Shown in pieces: positions 33,592 through 44,384 of a stretch of 64,000 nucleotides of DNA. The stretch comes from Dactylorhiza incarnata. Taxonomy: Eukaryota; Streptophyta; Magnoliopsida; Asparagales; Orchidaceae. The stretch lies in the NCBI GenBank assembly GCA_033032865.1, contig JAWHQI010000618.1, positions 1 to 64,000 on the forward strand. Reading direction: 5' to 3'. The notes below the pieces were generated by a model. The model searched no databases, was not told the DNA's origin, and saw only the letters and a list, made by a program, of their open reading frames with translations. The position numbers were made by a program, and so were the translations under genes. Position 1 is the first letter of the stretch. Every line of letters begins with the position of its first letter.

Positions 33592-34705
33592 ATGTCTTCA
33601 TGGGATATTTCTCCTGGCACTTACGACATGATGGTGTATTATATAGACCAAATGAATGAGTTAAATGCTAGGCAGTGTAGGAACGTTGTTTGCTTGTTGT
33701 GTCGAGGAGAGGGTCATGAATTGAAGGACTGTCCTAGTCTTTTCAATCCCGACCGCCGCTCCTCCACTCATGACAACATTGTCCCTATCACTCATTCTTT
33801 ACCCATGGAGGCTATCGTGCCCTCTACCCCCGATCTTATTTCGTGCATGGACTCCTCACTCCCTGTGTATGGCTTCACTCCTAGTGATGATGATCACTCA
33901 TCCGTTGGCCAACAAGGAGAGGAATGGGAGCTCCTAGATGCACCTGAGTGGGATGAGGAAAGTATTCTTTCCATCGGGGAGGCATTAGCAGATCTTTTTG
34001 CGGAGGAACCTGATATTCTACTTTCTGATTCTGATGTTCCTCCAGTTTCTTTGCATGATTTTTTCTACACACATTCTTTATGATCCTATCGAAGTGAAGG
34101 AGTGGGGTGATGCTTCTGACTCGGAGGATGCTCCAAAGTGGGATGAAGAGTTTGTTTTCCCTGAAGGGGAGAATGAATACTTTGAGCACGATGGTGCACC
34201 TCGGTGGGATGAGGAGGATACTCTCTCTGATGAGGAGGTTTGCACTTTTTCATGGGACGAGGAGGTCCAAACCACCACTGAGGCCCCTGAGTTTGTGGGT
34301 TCCCCTCGCTATGATACTTACGATGATGATAACGATCTATCCTTGGATCTTGCTGGGAGTGAAACCGGGATCACTCCCTCGATTATTTTTTATTCATGTT
34401 CTTCTTCTTGTTTATTGCTTGATCCCCTTTCTCTATCTGAGCCTGTGCAGGATGAGTCTTTACAGGTACCCCAGGAGGACGTGGAGCATGTTGCTCAAGT
34501 CAATGATGAGAGTATCCTTTCATGTGAGGAGGTTGATCCCCCCTCCATAGAGGAAGCCTCATTCATTGCCTTCTCCTCCTGCTGCCTCCCTGAAGACGAT
34601 ACCTTGCTGGGCAAGGATGTTTTTGGTGAGTTGAGTGAGGATGTTTCCTCCTCCACTTACATTCTACCCTCTACCTGTGAGGAGCAGGTATCTATATTTA
34701 GGTAG
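33592..34705 (+). pseudogene. Zinc-knuckle/acidic-repeat protein, copy 3 (single frameshift; least damaged)
   Basis: The ATG at 33592 runs to a TGA at 34081-34083. The downstream part continues in the next frame to a TAG at 34703-34705. The only visible break is one extra T in the run at 34061-34066, so an undamaged version would be about 370 codons. Landmarks are the knuckle CLLCRGEGHELKDC, then DAPEWDEE, DAPKWDEE, GAPRWDEE and FSWDEE. The protein is strongly acidic after the knuckle, with no signal peptide or membrane segment. It is unlike the basic nucleic-acid-binding tails usual for Gag. I do not recognise a named family. Confidence 0.78.
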
Positions 34706-36536
34706 AGGGGTTACTGTTCTATCACCGTATCGGTACCCGCTACCGACACGGATATTGGGCCAGTTACCTGTCCACTTTTCTTTTCATAGGCCTATAAGCT
34801 AGAACTGTATAAAATCCGAATAAGTCGTGCTGGGATGACAATAACCCCAGTAGTTATCTCACTTTTATTGCATTTTCATTTTCCTAGTTAGAATAGTTAG
34901 TTAATTTCTGTTCAGTTTTAGCATTTCTGCTTTCTTTTGTTTTTGTGGAGCTTACCCCTGCAGGTACTCATTGCAAATTCTGAATGGCGGGTTTGCTTCA
35001 GATTTTCATGCATCTTCTGGTATGCTCACTTGCTGAGCATTGGGTAACTTCTTCCCTAGCTTTCGATTTTGATTTTCACTGTCATATCATTATGATGTAT
35101 TGCTCAGATTAAGTCTGGGGGGAGAACCGCGCTTCGTTACCCACTCACGGCCACACATCTTTTGCATACTAGAAGCTTTTATTATGATATTTGGTTTTGT
35201 TCATTTGCATCGCGCACCACATCACCCACTTGAGAACGTGCTTAAATTTTTGCACGTGCCGAGCATTTTTTTATCACTTGTGCGCAAAGCGAAGAATTCT
35301 GTGTTGGCTTAGTATTGTATGGCGGAGTAAAATGTTGACTCCAGGAGTGTTCCTAGTCGTACAATCATGTTCACTTAGAGTTTGTGTAGATTAAAATCCT
35401 TTATATGCTTTTAGTTTCTATTTTTTCTATTAGCGTAAATTTTGTTTACTGTACTCTAGTTGTGAATCCGGTCATGAATCAAACGGTGGCGTAGAATTGT
35501 GTGTAGGCGTTCAGTAGCCTCGTATTGCTCGAGTCGGGAGGAAGGTTAATCTTTCTCGGTGGCTAAGAACTTGCCCCAAGCGACTCTCGAAGCATGAGTA
35601 TACGGTTAGTCAAGCGCGCAAATATGATGTAGGCCCTCATTTTGGCCCGGTTGAGCCTTGTACCCGTTCCTACCACATTACCCTCGCTACCCAGTTGTGC
35701 CTACCCCTCCTTTTGATTCAGCTCCACTATACATCACCAAAGCCCAATAGCCAACCCTATTAGCACACCCATGATTGAGCTTTATTATTTATATTTTGAA
35801 TGTGGGGTGTTGAAGTGGTGTTCATATCGTGATATGTGGTTGTGCCCAAATGGTATTTATGCTGGATTTATTATGTGTAAAAAAATGAATGCAATGTTTA
35901 AAAAAAAAAGGAGACGAAAAAAAAATGGAAAATATATAAAAATGTTTTGTATTTTGGAGTAGGCGGTGCACACACCGATGTTATCAAATCTAAGCCTGTT
36001 GGTGTGTGCACCAATTTGATTATGTTTGGGCATAGGGTGATTTATCTGTGTTTGTACTTGTTCATTTGGGTTTGGTGTGCTTAGCCTTCTTGTTTACCGT
36101 TGTTATACCCCACCTAAACCCAAGCCCTGTTTTATCCTAAAGTCCTATTGATTTGCGCGCTTGAGTCAAACCAGTGCCGTGGAGAGAGTGTGAACGGGCA
36201 AGCGTATGGTCATCGACATTGGTGGATTCCTTTGGAGATCCTCCCGAGACCCGATCTTTGGCAATGCTCACCTCACTGTCCGTCTACTTTCGTTCTACGC
36301 GTAACCGAATGATTCACTGTGATTCACATTAGGAGTATGAGTAATATGTCTTCTACGTTTCTAGAAAATAAAAATTACTGTTCATACGTAGAATTGTTTT
36401 CTACTATTTATCTTTGTGCATGAGGATGCGACTTCGCATGGTACTTCGTTCGTACAACTGCCTAGCCAACTAGTTCTCTTTTTCTTCGCCCTGAGAAGAT
36501 TTGCTCGGGACGAGCAAATGTTTAAGTCTGGGGGTG

Positions 36537-38100
36537 TGATGAGTCCAAATTATATACACTTTTATGGACTCATCTGGGCTAGTTTTCACGCACTTGCACT
36601 TCAATTTTTGTGTATTAATGCTTATATTTCATTTATTCACAATTCTTACTTGTAGTGCACATTTTAGCCCAATTTGGTGTGATTCTTGGTACTTCAGTGA
36701 TCCTGGTTGTTTTCATGCAGGCTCAGGGGTTGTGCGACACTCGGGATTGGTTCTGGGGAATTTTCGGTCGAAAAAGCCACTGGTCGTGCGTTTTCCTTCG
36801 CGCACGACCAGGCGCACGACCACTGGTCGTGCGATTATTCCCCTTACCAGACAGAGCAGTTCGCACGATCACTGGCCTTCTTCGCGCACGACCATTGGTC
36901 GTGCGCGACTGACTGTGCGCTATTTTTGTAGTTCAGGACTATACTACAGGTTCTTCGCGCACGACCACTGGTCGTGCGCCTGACCGTGCGCGCTGTTAAT
37001 TTCTGCTCCGCCTATAAATAGACATGCGCGATTTTAGGTCAGGATCGATCATTTTCGAGGGCCGTTTTCCCGCTCCAGTGCGCCCGATCTCGCCTCTTCT
37101 TCACCGCCCACCTTAGGGAGGAGCTCCGGGCAAGCTTTCAACGCCAAATCGTCGCCGGAGCTTCCTCTTGGCCTCCTCCTTCATCCTTGAGCTCCAAGAA
37201 GGGAGTCAACCTAGCCTTCTTCTTCAAGATCGGAGCAGCTTGTGTACTCATTCCTCCGGTTCGTGACACGAAGAAGACGGGTCCATTGGAGAGTAGTGAC
37301 AGCTCTCTCTACCCCGGACGCAGTCGAGGACCGAGCTTGGACGCGGATTGACAACCCGGCGATTCCTTCCGTGAATCCTCAACAAGACTTCGGAGCCGGT
37401 CGATTTCGCACACTCACCTCCTCTTGCAGTTGATAGCATAGTTAGGTTTCCTTATTTTTGATGAAGTATACTTTTATTTGTTAACATTAGTATGAAATCA
37501 TGTCTATGTGATTGAGTAATCTTGTTATATTTTCATTTGAGGTGTGCCTTGTGGTGTGGATTGTTTGTTGTGTTGTGCCGCCCTAACAATTGTTAGTGGT
37601 GTGCTTTGCGAAGAGGTGCTTGCGACCCTCATTCCGCCATTCTCTCCACTCCATCCGCTTGCCTACTCTTCCATCCGCCTAGCGAAGCGTGGCATAGCGG
37701 CCCGTGTAATCCATTCGCCCTACGAAGCAGCGCGCTCAAGGCCTGCATAGTTCGATTCCGCTTGCCTACTCGTCCATCCGCCCCTTGCGACGCAGCGCGC
37801 TCAAGGCCTGCCTAGTCTCCATCCCGCCAAGCGAAGCATTGCATAGCGGCATTGCATAGGAGTAGTTATAGCATTTTCTCTTTATTTTCCAAACCAAAAC
37901 CCCCGTTTCCGCAACCCATCCGACATAAAGGACTTCAATCTCAAGTCCTTCCTCGATAGATAGCTCCACCTTACTGTGTTCCTTTGAGATCGATACTTGG
38001 GGATTCATTCCCATTTTATATTACTTGAACGATCGGTACACTGCCGTTTCGTGCCGCAGTCTTACTACCGCCTATAGCGGTGTGCGAGATTTGTGCATCA
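36537..38100 (+). mobile_element. Array LTR 4 (right end of array)
   Basis: It is 1564 bp with a TATAAATA box at 37013-37020. It shares LTR 1-type bases near 36645, 36680 and 36700 and near 37848 and 37975, but LTR 2/3-type bases in the palindrome cluster. It ends TGTGCATCA directly against Tat-3 sequence. No primer site follows, confirming it is a terminal 3' LTR. Confidence 0.9.
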
Positions 38101-38330
38101 CATTTCTTGTAGAGATTGACCTCTTGAACGTCGTCAAAGCGAAGAGCTTCACGTAGTTCTGTCAGCGTGCATCAACGTCTTCAACAGAAACCATCTTGAA
38201 TGCGAGAGGCGATGTGCGAGTGTCGAATATCGCATAGTAGGCGAGGATCGGAAGCTCATAAGGATCGTCGAAAGCACTAAAAAGTATCGTTGCTCTAGTC
38301 CCCCACCCGTCTATTTATAGACGAAAGGAA
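38101..38330 (-). pseudogene. Tat-3 antisense gene A, 5' remnant and promoter
   Basis: A minus-strand TATA box CTATAAATAG lies at 38311-38320. It is followed by a leader and a short frame from ATG near 38193 (VSVEDVDA...), in the position where gene A starts in the other two Tat-like elements. Similarity is too weak to prove the frame; the promoter and gene order are the main evidence. The array's right flank cuts it off. Confidence 0.35.
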
Positions 38331-38332
38331 TT

Positions 38333-38349
38333 GGGGGGGGGGGGGGGGG
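38333..38349 (+). repeat. Poly-G run of 17
   Basis: Seventeen consecutive G bases lie 13 bp after the Tat-3 gene A TATA box, which places them upstream of it on the minus strand. Confidence 0.9.
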
Positions 38350-38639
38350 TATCAATAGCAGGCTGCCGAGTAGCCCGACATGCCGCGAAGCGCTACTAGT
38401 AACTCGCAAACATGCAAAAATAACAACTCGTCAAGTCTAACATCCAACCACACGAATACTTTCAAGCATCAACACAAAGCACTATACCTCGTCACAGATC
38501 ACAAGAAGCGGGAAAATAGGAAAATGATCAATTTAATAATCACAAATGGAATTGGCAAATCAATAAATTGAATGTTTACAAAGTCGCCTAAGACGACTAC
38601 AAGAAGAATAAAGAAAGAAGAAAAAAAAATAAAGGAAAA

Positions 38640-40290
38640 GGCCTAGGGCGTGTGGAGATTCCCGTGCCTGTCGGAGGATTGAGCATGTCGCCCAGAAAAT
38701 TCTAGATTGCGAGCACGTTGAAAATGCTCGCTCGCGTGAGCCAGATGCTCCTTGCCTTGTCAGATATGTTCTTCCATCCTCGTCAGCCTGCCGACTGAGC
38801 TCATGCTTGTCGTCATCCAGTGGAGCTCGTCCTGCTACAGGTTCTGTCGATGCTCCACCATCGCGACCCTCTGTTCTAGCTTGTTGATCGTGTAGAATCT
38901 GGATTCCGCGTCGACCAGTCGGTACTCAAACTCTTCCGTCCTCACAACTCGCACCTCCAACGCGGCAAGCTGCGAGTAGACTCGTATATCACCAGCTGCT
39001 CGAATTTTGTCTCGAGATCAAGGTAGGCCGAAGCGACTTTCTCTTGATACTCGCGCAGAGGAAGGCCAATTGCATCAATCAGCGCGCCTCCCAGAGTCAA
39101 AGAGTGGCCTGTCAAAACATTCAAACGGTTAGCGATAATCCAGGTAAGGAAAGGGCATCTACTTCCAGAAAAATGAAGACATACCAGTGCATGGACTCCG
39201 AGGCCTCACGTCATGTCGAGGAGGAGAATGCTCTCGACGACGAGACTCGCACCAAGGAATGCGATTTCGGTGAGGAGAAGGGCTGCGTTGAGAGTAAGCT
39301 CGCCGACCTATCGTCGAGCCCCCGTGGTGAAGAGGCGGGTTGCTGGTGCGAGGTGCCAGCTCGCCAGGAGTGATCGTCGGCGGGAGGGTCTGTGTGTGCC
39401 TTCCCACGAGCATCAGATCCATGCGCACCCCTGCGGGAAGAGGTACCGAGCGGATGAGACCTTTTATTCCTCCCGCCATGCGGAAAAGGCGAGGTAGCAA
39501 CATTCAGGTAGGCGACCATGGAGGGGCAGACGTCGTCTGTAAGAGGAGGCGGCGGTGGTTGGTTGCTCGCCAACGGTGGAAGAGTGTTGTTCGCCAGCGG
39601 GGCTCACGAGTTGCCAGTAAAAGGGACTGGTTTCTCGGGTGACCTCGATAACGAGGAGCCCGCCCCAAAGTGGACTCTCCCGCTGCTCAAGTTGATCCGC
39701 ATCGAGGGACCAACCCTGGAGCTCTGCGTGCTCACTGTAGAGATCGGCGGGACCGAGCGAAGTGGGGTGGCATCCAAAGGAGTGCCACCCGGCGGAGGAG
39801 GAAAGCTCGCCTCGCTTGGAGTTTCTATTGGCGCTAGTCCTGCGAAGAAATGCAACGTCAAACGAGTAAGGTTGAGTTAAATCAAGACAATATCAAAGGT
39901 AATTAGAAAAACCTCGCGAGGCGAGGTCAAGATTACTCTGCTCCAGGGGTACATTTAGATCCTCGACAGTATCATCCTACCGCGAAGCATCCTCAGCAGC
40001 GTCATCCTGCTGCGAGGTGTGGCAAGAAGTCTCATGAGCGAATTGTTCGGTATCTTCTCCCAAATCCATCTGGTCTAGCATTTCCTGAGTACTCGCAGGG
40101 ATAACAGAGTCGTCAGCGGGCCGTGAAGCAGTGTCGACAGGAGAGGGCACGTCGTCCCACTTCTTGGCAATCTTCTTCTTCTCTCTTGAGATTACCAGTA
40201 TCGTCATCCGGGCGAGGACGCTTCAACGAGCCAAGATTCAGAATCTCTGCAAAGCGAGCTAGTTAGCCGCGAGTTCTTCAGGAGTCACAA
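38640..40290 (-). pseudogene. Tat-3 antisense gene B (coiled-coil protein)
   Basis: The first exon near 40280-39900 encodes a basic cluster (KREKKKIAKKW) followed by an acidic, Asp/Glu-rich stretch. The last exon (about 39124-38650) encodes REYQEKVASAYLDLETKFEQL. After a frameshift it continues with a coiled coil (LEQRVAMVEHRQNL) ended by a TAG. The layout parallels gene B of Tat-1 and Tat-2: basic N-terminal exon, Ser/Pro-rich middle, coiled-coil end. Several shifts and stops mark it as decayed. The function is unknown. Confidence 0.5.
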
Positions 40291-40331
40291 ACTTCTCGCT
40301 CTAGTTCAGAAAGGACAGTTCACAGCCCCTT

Positions 40332-40340
40332 CTATTTATG
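40332..40340 (-). promoter_or_regulatory. TATA-like box of Tat-3 antisense gene B
   Basis: CATAAATAG on the minus strand is one base different from the CTATAAATAG found at the other antisense genes and sits in the equivalent place. Confidence 0.45.
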
Positions 40341-40462
40341 GATAGTCGAGGTCGGCCATCAAGACAGGCCGAGTATGCCAGTTACTCGTCAAAGCCCCTC
40401 GCCGATAAATGGTTGGTTGATTCTTTCTGAGCTCTGTTATAACTCGCAAAGAGCATAGATTG

Positions 40463-41121
40463 TGTACAACCCATATATCGTTGAGGGTGGAGCATATCTG
40501 TGTCACGTAGGCGGAGGTCAAAGTCAAATATTAAGTCAAAGTCAACCAACATGAGCTTCTGAAGGCCATATGCGAGTTTGCGAGTACCTTCTTCCATACT
40601 CGCTAGGTATGCGACGCCCGTGATATCTTGTCAAGTAGGAGAGATCCTCCATTACTCGCCAGTATGCGAGATTCCTCCATAGTCGCCAGGTCGGCATATG
40701 CAACCTCGCAGGGGCTGTGTATAGTCGCCTACGTACCCCATATGATTTCTTTATAAATAGATTCTCAGGGGTACTAGGATTTGCACCTCTTTGGCACCTC
40801 TTTTAGCACTACTTTTGTGAGACAACCAATGTTCTCTTGAAGTCTTGACACCACATCCCCCTGCTAGCCATATACTCGCTAAGAGGTGCTAATTTCCTCG
40901 TACGAAGCTCAGCCAATTGTGGTTATGGAAGAGAAGTTTCTCCCAAATTTTTGGGTACGTGGCGGGACCTCCCTGCCGAAGCGCCCTAGGTCCGTTTCTA
41001 GTCTTTCTCTCTCTCTTCTTAGCTTTAGCCTTCGGATCCGAGTAGCCGGACCGTGGGATAAGTAGCCTCAGACGGCCATATAGTCCAAATATTTGGAGTC
41101 GGAATTTTCCTGTCTTCAACA
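40463..41121 (+). mobile_element. 3' LTR of Tat-3
   Basis: It begins TGTACAACCC after the conserved CTCGCAAAGAGC block. It contains TTTATAAATAG near 40751 and a segment like the Tat-1 LTR (GGCGGGACCTCCCTGCCGA), and ends CTTCAACA, matching TTTCAACA of Tat-1. Length is 659 bp against 821 bp in Tat-1, so it is a related but distinct family. The bases after it are ATCAA; the matching duplication at its 5' end is not in view. Confidence 0.65.
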
Positions 41122-43292
41122 ATCAAATCTTCTAAATGAAAGTTATTTAAACAGGCTAACAACAATGTTTGTGTTTTTTAAATGCAACGGAGAAAAAAAT
41201 GCCCAAACATTATAGCCTTAGGAGGATATTGGAATGAGAATAGTATTGCTTACCTTGTAAAGATGACCATATATTTTGGTTGTTTGAGATTTTATTATAA
41301 AAATTACAAGGCGAATAATTTCATTATGCATATCTTAGTTTTGTATAGATCGAGTGAACCAGTGTAGCTCATTTGTACTTACGTGTAGATCAACAATGTC
41401 TATCATGAATAAAAAGAGGCAAAATGAACTCGACAAATAACATTGGGTTTGTGATAATCCCAACATTTTGTAAGACCCAACAAATTTGTTGGGTTCCTTT
41501 AGCTTATTATCTCTACTTTGTTGGTATTGAATGTTTCATGCATTATTATGCAATGTTTGGATTTCATATATTGCTCTTATATAGAAATGTTGCCTTCATA
41601 TATAGAAGCTTGTAGATTGCAATAATGTACATTTCATTGTGTTGTTAAAAATTCTAGATGGTGGGTGTCATGTGAGCATGAAACAATGTTTACTAAAATA
41701 ACTTCTAAATTTGGGTAAGATTATATTAGTATTGATACATGTTGTTCATTGTATCAGGATCAGGGCACACAAAAATGATAATGCCTTTTGTTTATGCAGG
41801 AAATAGTGATGTGTTGAACTATGAAGTAATTGAAGATCAATTGATTCATAGTTATTTGTAAATAATTTTCGAGATGATGCAGTGATATGCTAAAGAGTCT
41901 AATCATGAAAATTTAATGCATATAATGTGGTATTGAAATTTTTGACTATATTCACAATGAGAAACTTTGACTACATCCACAAAGAGTTCATTTAAGGTCC
42001 GTTCAGATCACAGATTTTGGCAGGGCGGAATTGAAATTGAGATTACTAATTCAGCTAAGGATGTTCGGTTGTCGGAATTGAGACGAAATTAGAATCAAGT
42101 GAAAACCTTTGATATTTATTTTAGCCCAAGCTCAATTATCATGACTTTAGGTCGGTTTTGAGAGCAAACACTTGGAATCTGCATATCCCTCGCCTCTAGC
42201 CGCTCACACATGATCAAACAACGGTACATCTCCTTCCTCCTCCTCCTCCACTCATCTGGCTTGTTGTCACCAACTTTAGTCGAGTTAAGTTGAGCGAGTG
42301 GCTCCCAAATGGCTCTTTGTAACTCTGAATCTCCAACAAGATGCTACTAGTGAATTGCTCCCTTGTTTGAGAAGCTTGTGATGACTACACCCGCTCTTTG
42401 AAAAACATTTTATTGGGTCATAATTTTTTTCTAGAGCCACAGAAGCTCGTAGTGCCGTACACGTGTGCTAAATCATCACATTTACGGATTACTTGCTAAC
42501 ATGCTTTGAAAGAATTTGTTATTGCATAAGTGGGACAAAAAATTTGTGTTAAGAATGATAATATATACCATACCATAAGAAAATATTTTTGGTGGCATCA
42601 AATCTTTCATGTAAGATTGACTATTTATATTATATATAAAGTATCATGCAATAATTGAATGATTGTGTTAAAATAGAAAATGTTACCACAAATATGAGTA
42701 TTCCTTGATATATATGATGTATATGTATGCAGTTTTATTTTCAGTAATGCACTTTGTTCATACACAATTTACGACATGTATAATGCCTCGCTTCTACTGG
42801 ATGGTTTCTATAATATGGTGATTGGTATGTGTAAATCTATTTTGGATATGTGCAGATCATTTTGTTAATTAGAAATTCAAAATTTTTTTATCTAAAAATA
42901 AGTTCTAATGTTGGATAGGGGCAAACCAATCCAAAAAAATAAAACTTCTCAAAATGTGATTAAACTTTTCAGAATTATTCTCCTCGTAGTTACGAGTCTA
43001 TCTCTTGAAACGATTTTGCAATTGGAGTCATAAAACCCATGCAGTATTTGTTCAAAGTTGTAAAACTCAAAATCTATTATTCCTTGAATGAATTGATTTC
43101 GGTGTGCACATAACAAATTGGTTTGCACTTATAATTTTTTGGTTTGCTCTTATAATTTTTCGGTCTGCGCATATCTAAAATATATTTGGACATAACAATC
43201 ATCCTGTAATATGTAGGCAAAAAATAATTTTACACATAAGATTAAGCAACAATGAAGTAATTTCACCATGACAATGTCGGGATAAAAAACTT
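41122..43292. other. AT-rich intergenic region
   Basis: No gene or confident repeat was found in about 2.2 kb. The sequence from 41995 (GGTCCGTTCAGATCACAG...) looks like the end of a small nonautonomous element, but no partner end was identified. Confidence 0.45.
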
Positions 43293-43473
43293 GGGCGGAT
43301 CCATGCATTTCAACATGGCGGCCAAACATCGTCTTTCTCCAGCAAAAAGAAATATGAACGCCTCGATCTTACTGAAGCCGTTTCTTCCTCATCCGACCAC
43401 CCTTTTGAAGTGTAAGTAGTCAGAATTCATTGTCTCGACAAGAGAAATCCACCATCATTTTTACAAAATTCAT

Positions 43474-43511
<38 letters not shown>

Positions 43512-43533
43512 CTCCCCAACCCTAGATCCGCCC
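43293..43533. mobile_element. Small MITE-like element with a 33-base poly-G run
   Basis: GGGCGGATC (43293-43301) and GATCCGCCC (43525-43533) form a 9-bp inverted repeat about 240 bp apart. Between them lies a run of 33 G (43474-43506). Similar 'gatccgcccct' ends are familiar from short plant repeats, but the family is uncertain. Confidence 0.4.
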
Positions 43534-43632
43534 CTAATCAGGAACCTCAACCATAGGACATGAGACGGGCCCGTCTAGATTTCCACATAATCAAACATGC
43601 CAGTTTTGCTCATCTAGGAGAGCACGCCCAGA

Positions 43633-43690
43633 CTGTGGTCAGAGTCCTCACAATAAAAGTGCACTTTTTTTATGAGAACCCTGACCACAG
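43633..43690. repeat. 58-bp hairpin
   Basis: CTGTGGTCAGAGTCCTCA and TGAGAACCCTGACCACAG pair at 16 of 18 positions around a centre holding the palindrome AAAAGTGCACTTTT. A related half-motif (AAAAGTGCAATGCACTTTTT) recurs at 44046-44065. Confidence 0.65.
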
Positions 43691-43809
43691 GCTGACGCAC
43701 CAGCGCTGATTTCGTCCCAAACCTCAACAAGGACTGCAGTCCATGCCACCCCAACCCCTCTCCATGCCTATTCGGCCACGACGGGTTGTTGGAGACTGCA
43801 ACCTCCCTT

Positions 43810-43923
43810 TGATGAGAAGTGATTCAGCTAAACGTTCCTACGAAAAATTCCCAGGAGGTCACCCATCCCAAAACTACTCCCATCCAAGCACGGTTAACTA
43901 TAAAGCTCTTTCACTTCTCATCA
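43810..43923 (-). ncRNA. 5S rRNA-derived segment (5S pseudogene, or Cassandra-/SINE3-like remnant)
   Basis: On the minus strand, AGTTAACCGTGCTTGG, GAGTAGT and GATGGGTGACCTCCTGGGAA follow the 3' half of plant 5S rRNA. They include the internal pol III promoter region (A box, intermediate element, C box). The 5' half is replaced by unrelated sequence. The 114-bp segment is bounded by perfect 13-bp inverted repeats, TGATGAGAAGTGA and TCACTTCTCATCA, which would pair like helix I. 5S-derived sequence is known in Cassandra TRIM LTRs and in SINE3 elements. I cannot tell which applies here. Confidence 0.6.
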
Positions 43924-44384
43924 CCAATTAAATCCGACGAACAAAAACAATCGCCCACCCATTCCACAAAATGTTGCGACATAAAGAGAGATTTTTTAGG
44001 CCCAAAACCCGTTGGTTCGGCCGTTCAGGTCAATCATTTCACACAAAAGTGCAATGCACTTTTTTAGATCTTCGGGCCCGCCACCGGGCCCCGGCCGCGC
44101 ACACAAAAAAGCGTACTATAAATAGCGTCAGAGTGGGGGCTATTTTCTCCAACGGGAAACATCAAATCGTTTCTTCACGGAAACGTTACGGGAATCGACT
44201 CAGCCATCGTCGTTGGGGCGTGCTGAGTATAATAAGATAGTGGTGAGTCTGCGTTCAATCGTGCACTATCTCAGATCCGATTCTTCATCAACCTCTTCAT
44301 TCTTGTTCCCATACTCCTGGTTGAATTCGGTGGCGAGCTGACGGATTCTGGACGTCGTGATAGAAGGTGAAGGAGCAGCGAGAC

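Larger units (their letters stand above)
22227..38100 (+). mobile_element. Tandem array of one non-autonomous LTR retrotransposon (4 LTRs, 3 internal regions)
   Basis: Four LTRs (22227, 27013, 31774, 36537) alternate with three ~3.2 kb internal regions in the same orientation, with repeat periods of 4786, 4761 and 4763 bp. The array starts exactly at an LTR start (TGATG) and ends exactly at an LTR end (CATCA). The flanks are CATCT (22222-22226) and CATTT (38101-38105), a target duplication with one mismatch. There is a tRNA-Asp-type primer site after LTRs 1-3 and a purine tract before LTRs 2-4. No protease, reverse transcriptase or integrase is encoded, so the family must be mobilised by another element. 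It resembles the gag-only TR-GAG class. An assembly artefact is unlikely but not excluded, because the copies carry private variants. Confidence 0.88.

Noticed and set aside
33338..36536. Autonomous Athila/Tat element internal region
   Set aside because: The primer site is of that type, but no protease, RT, RNase H or integrase motif is found in 3.2 kb in any copy.
39044..39880. Plus-strand frames opposite Tat-3 gene B
   Set aside because: The minus strand matches the gene B layout and the plus-strand frames show no recognisable protein.
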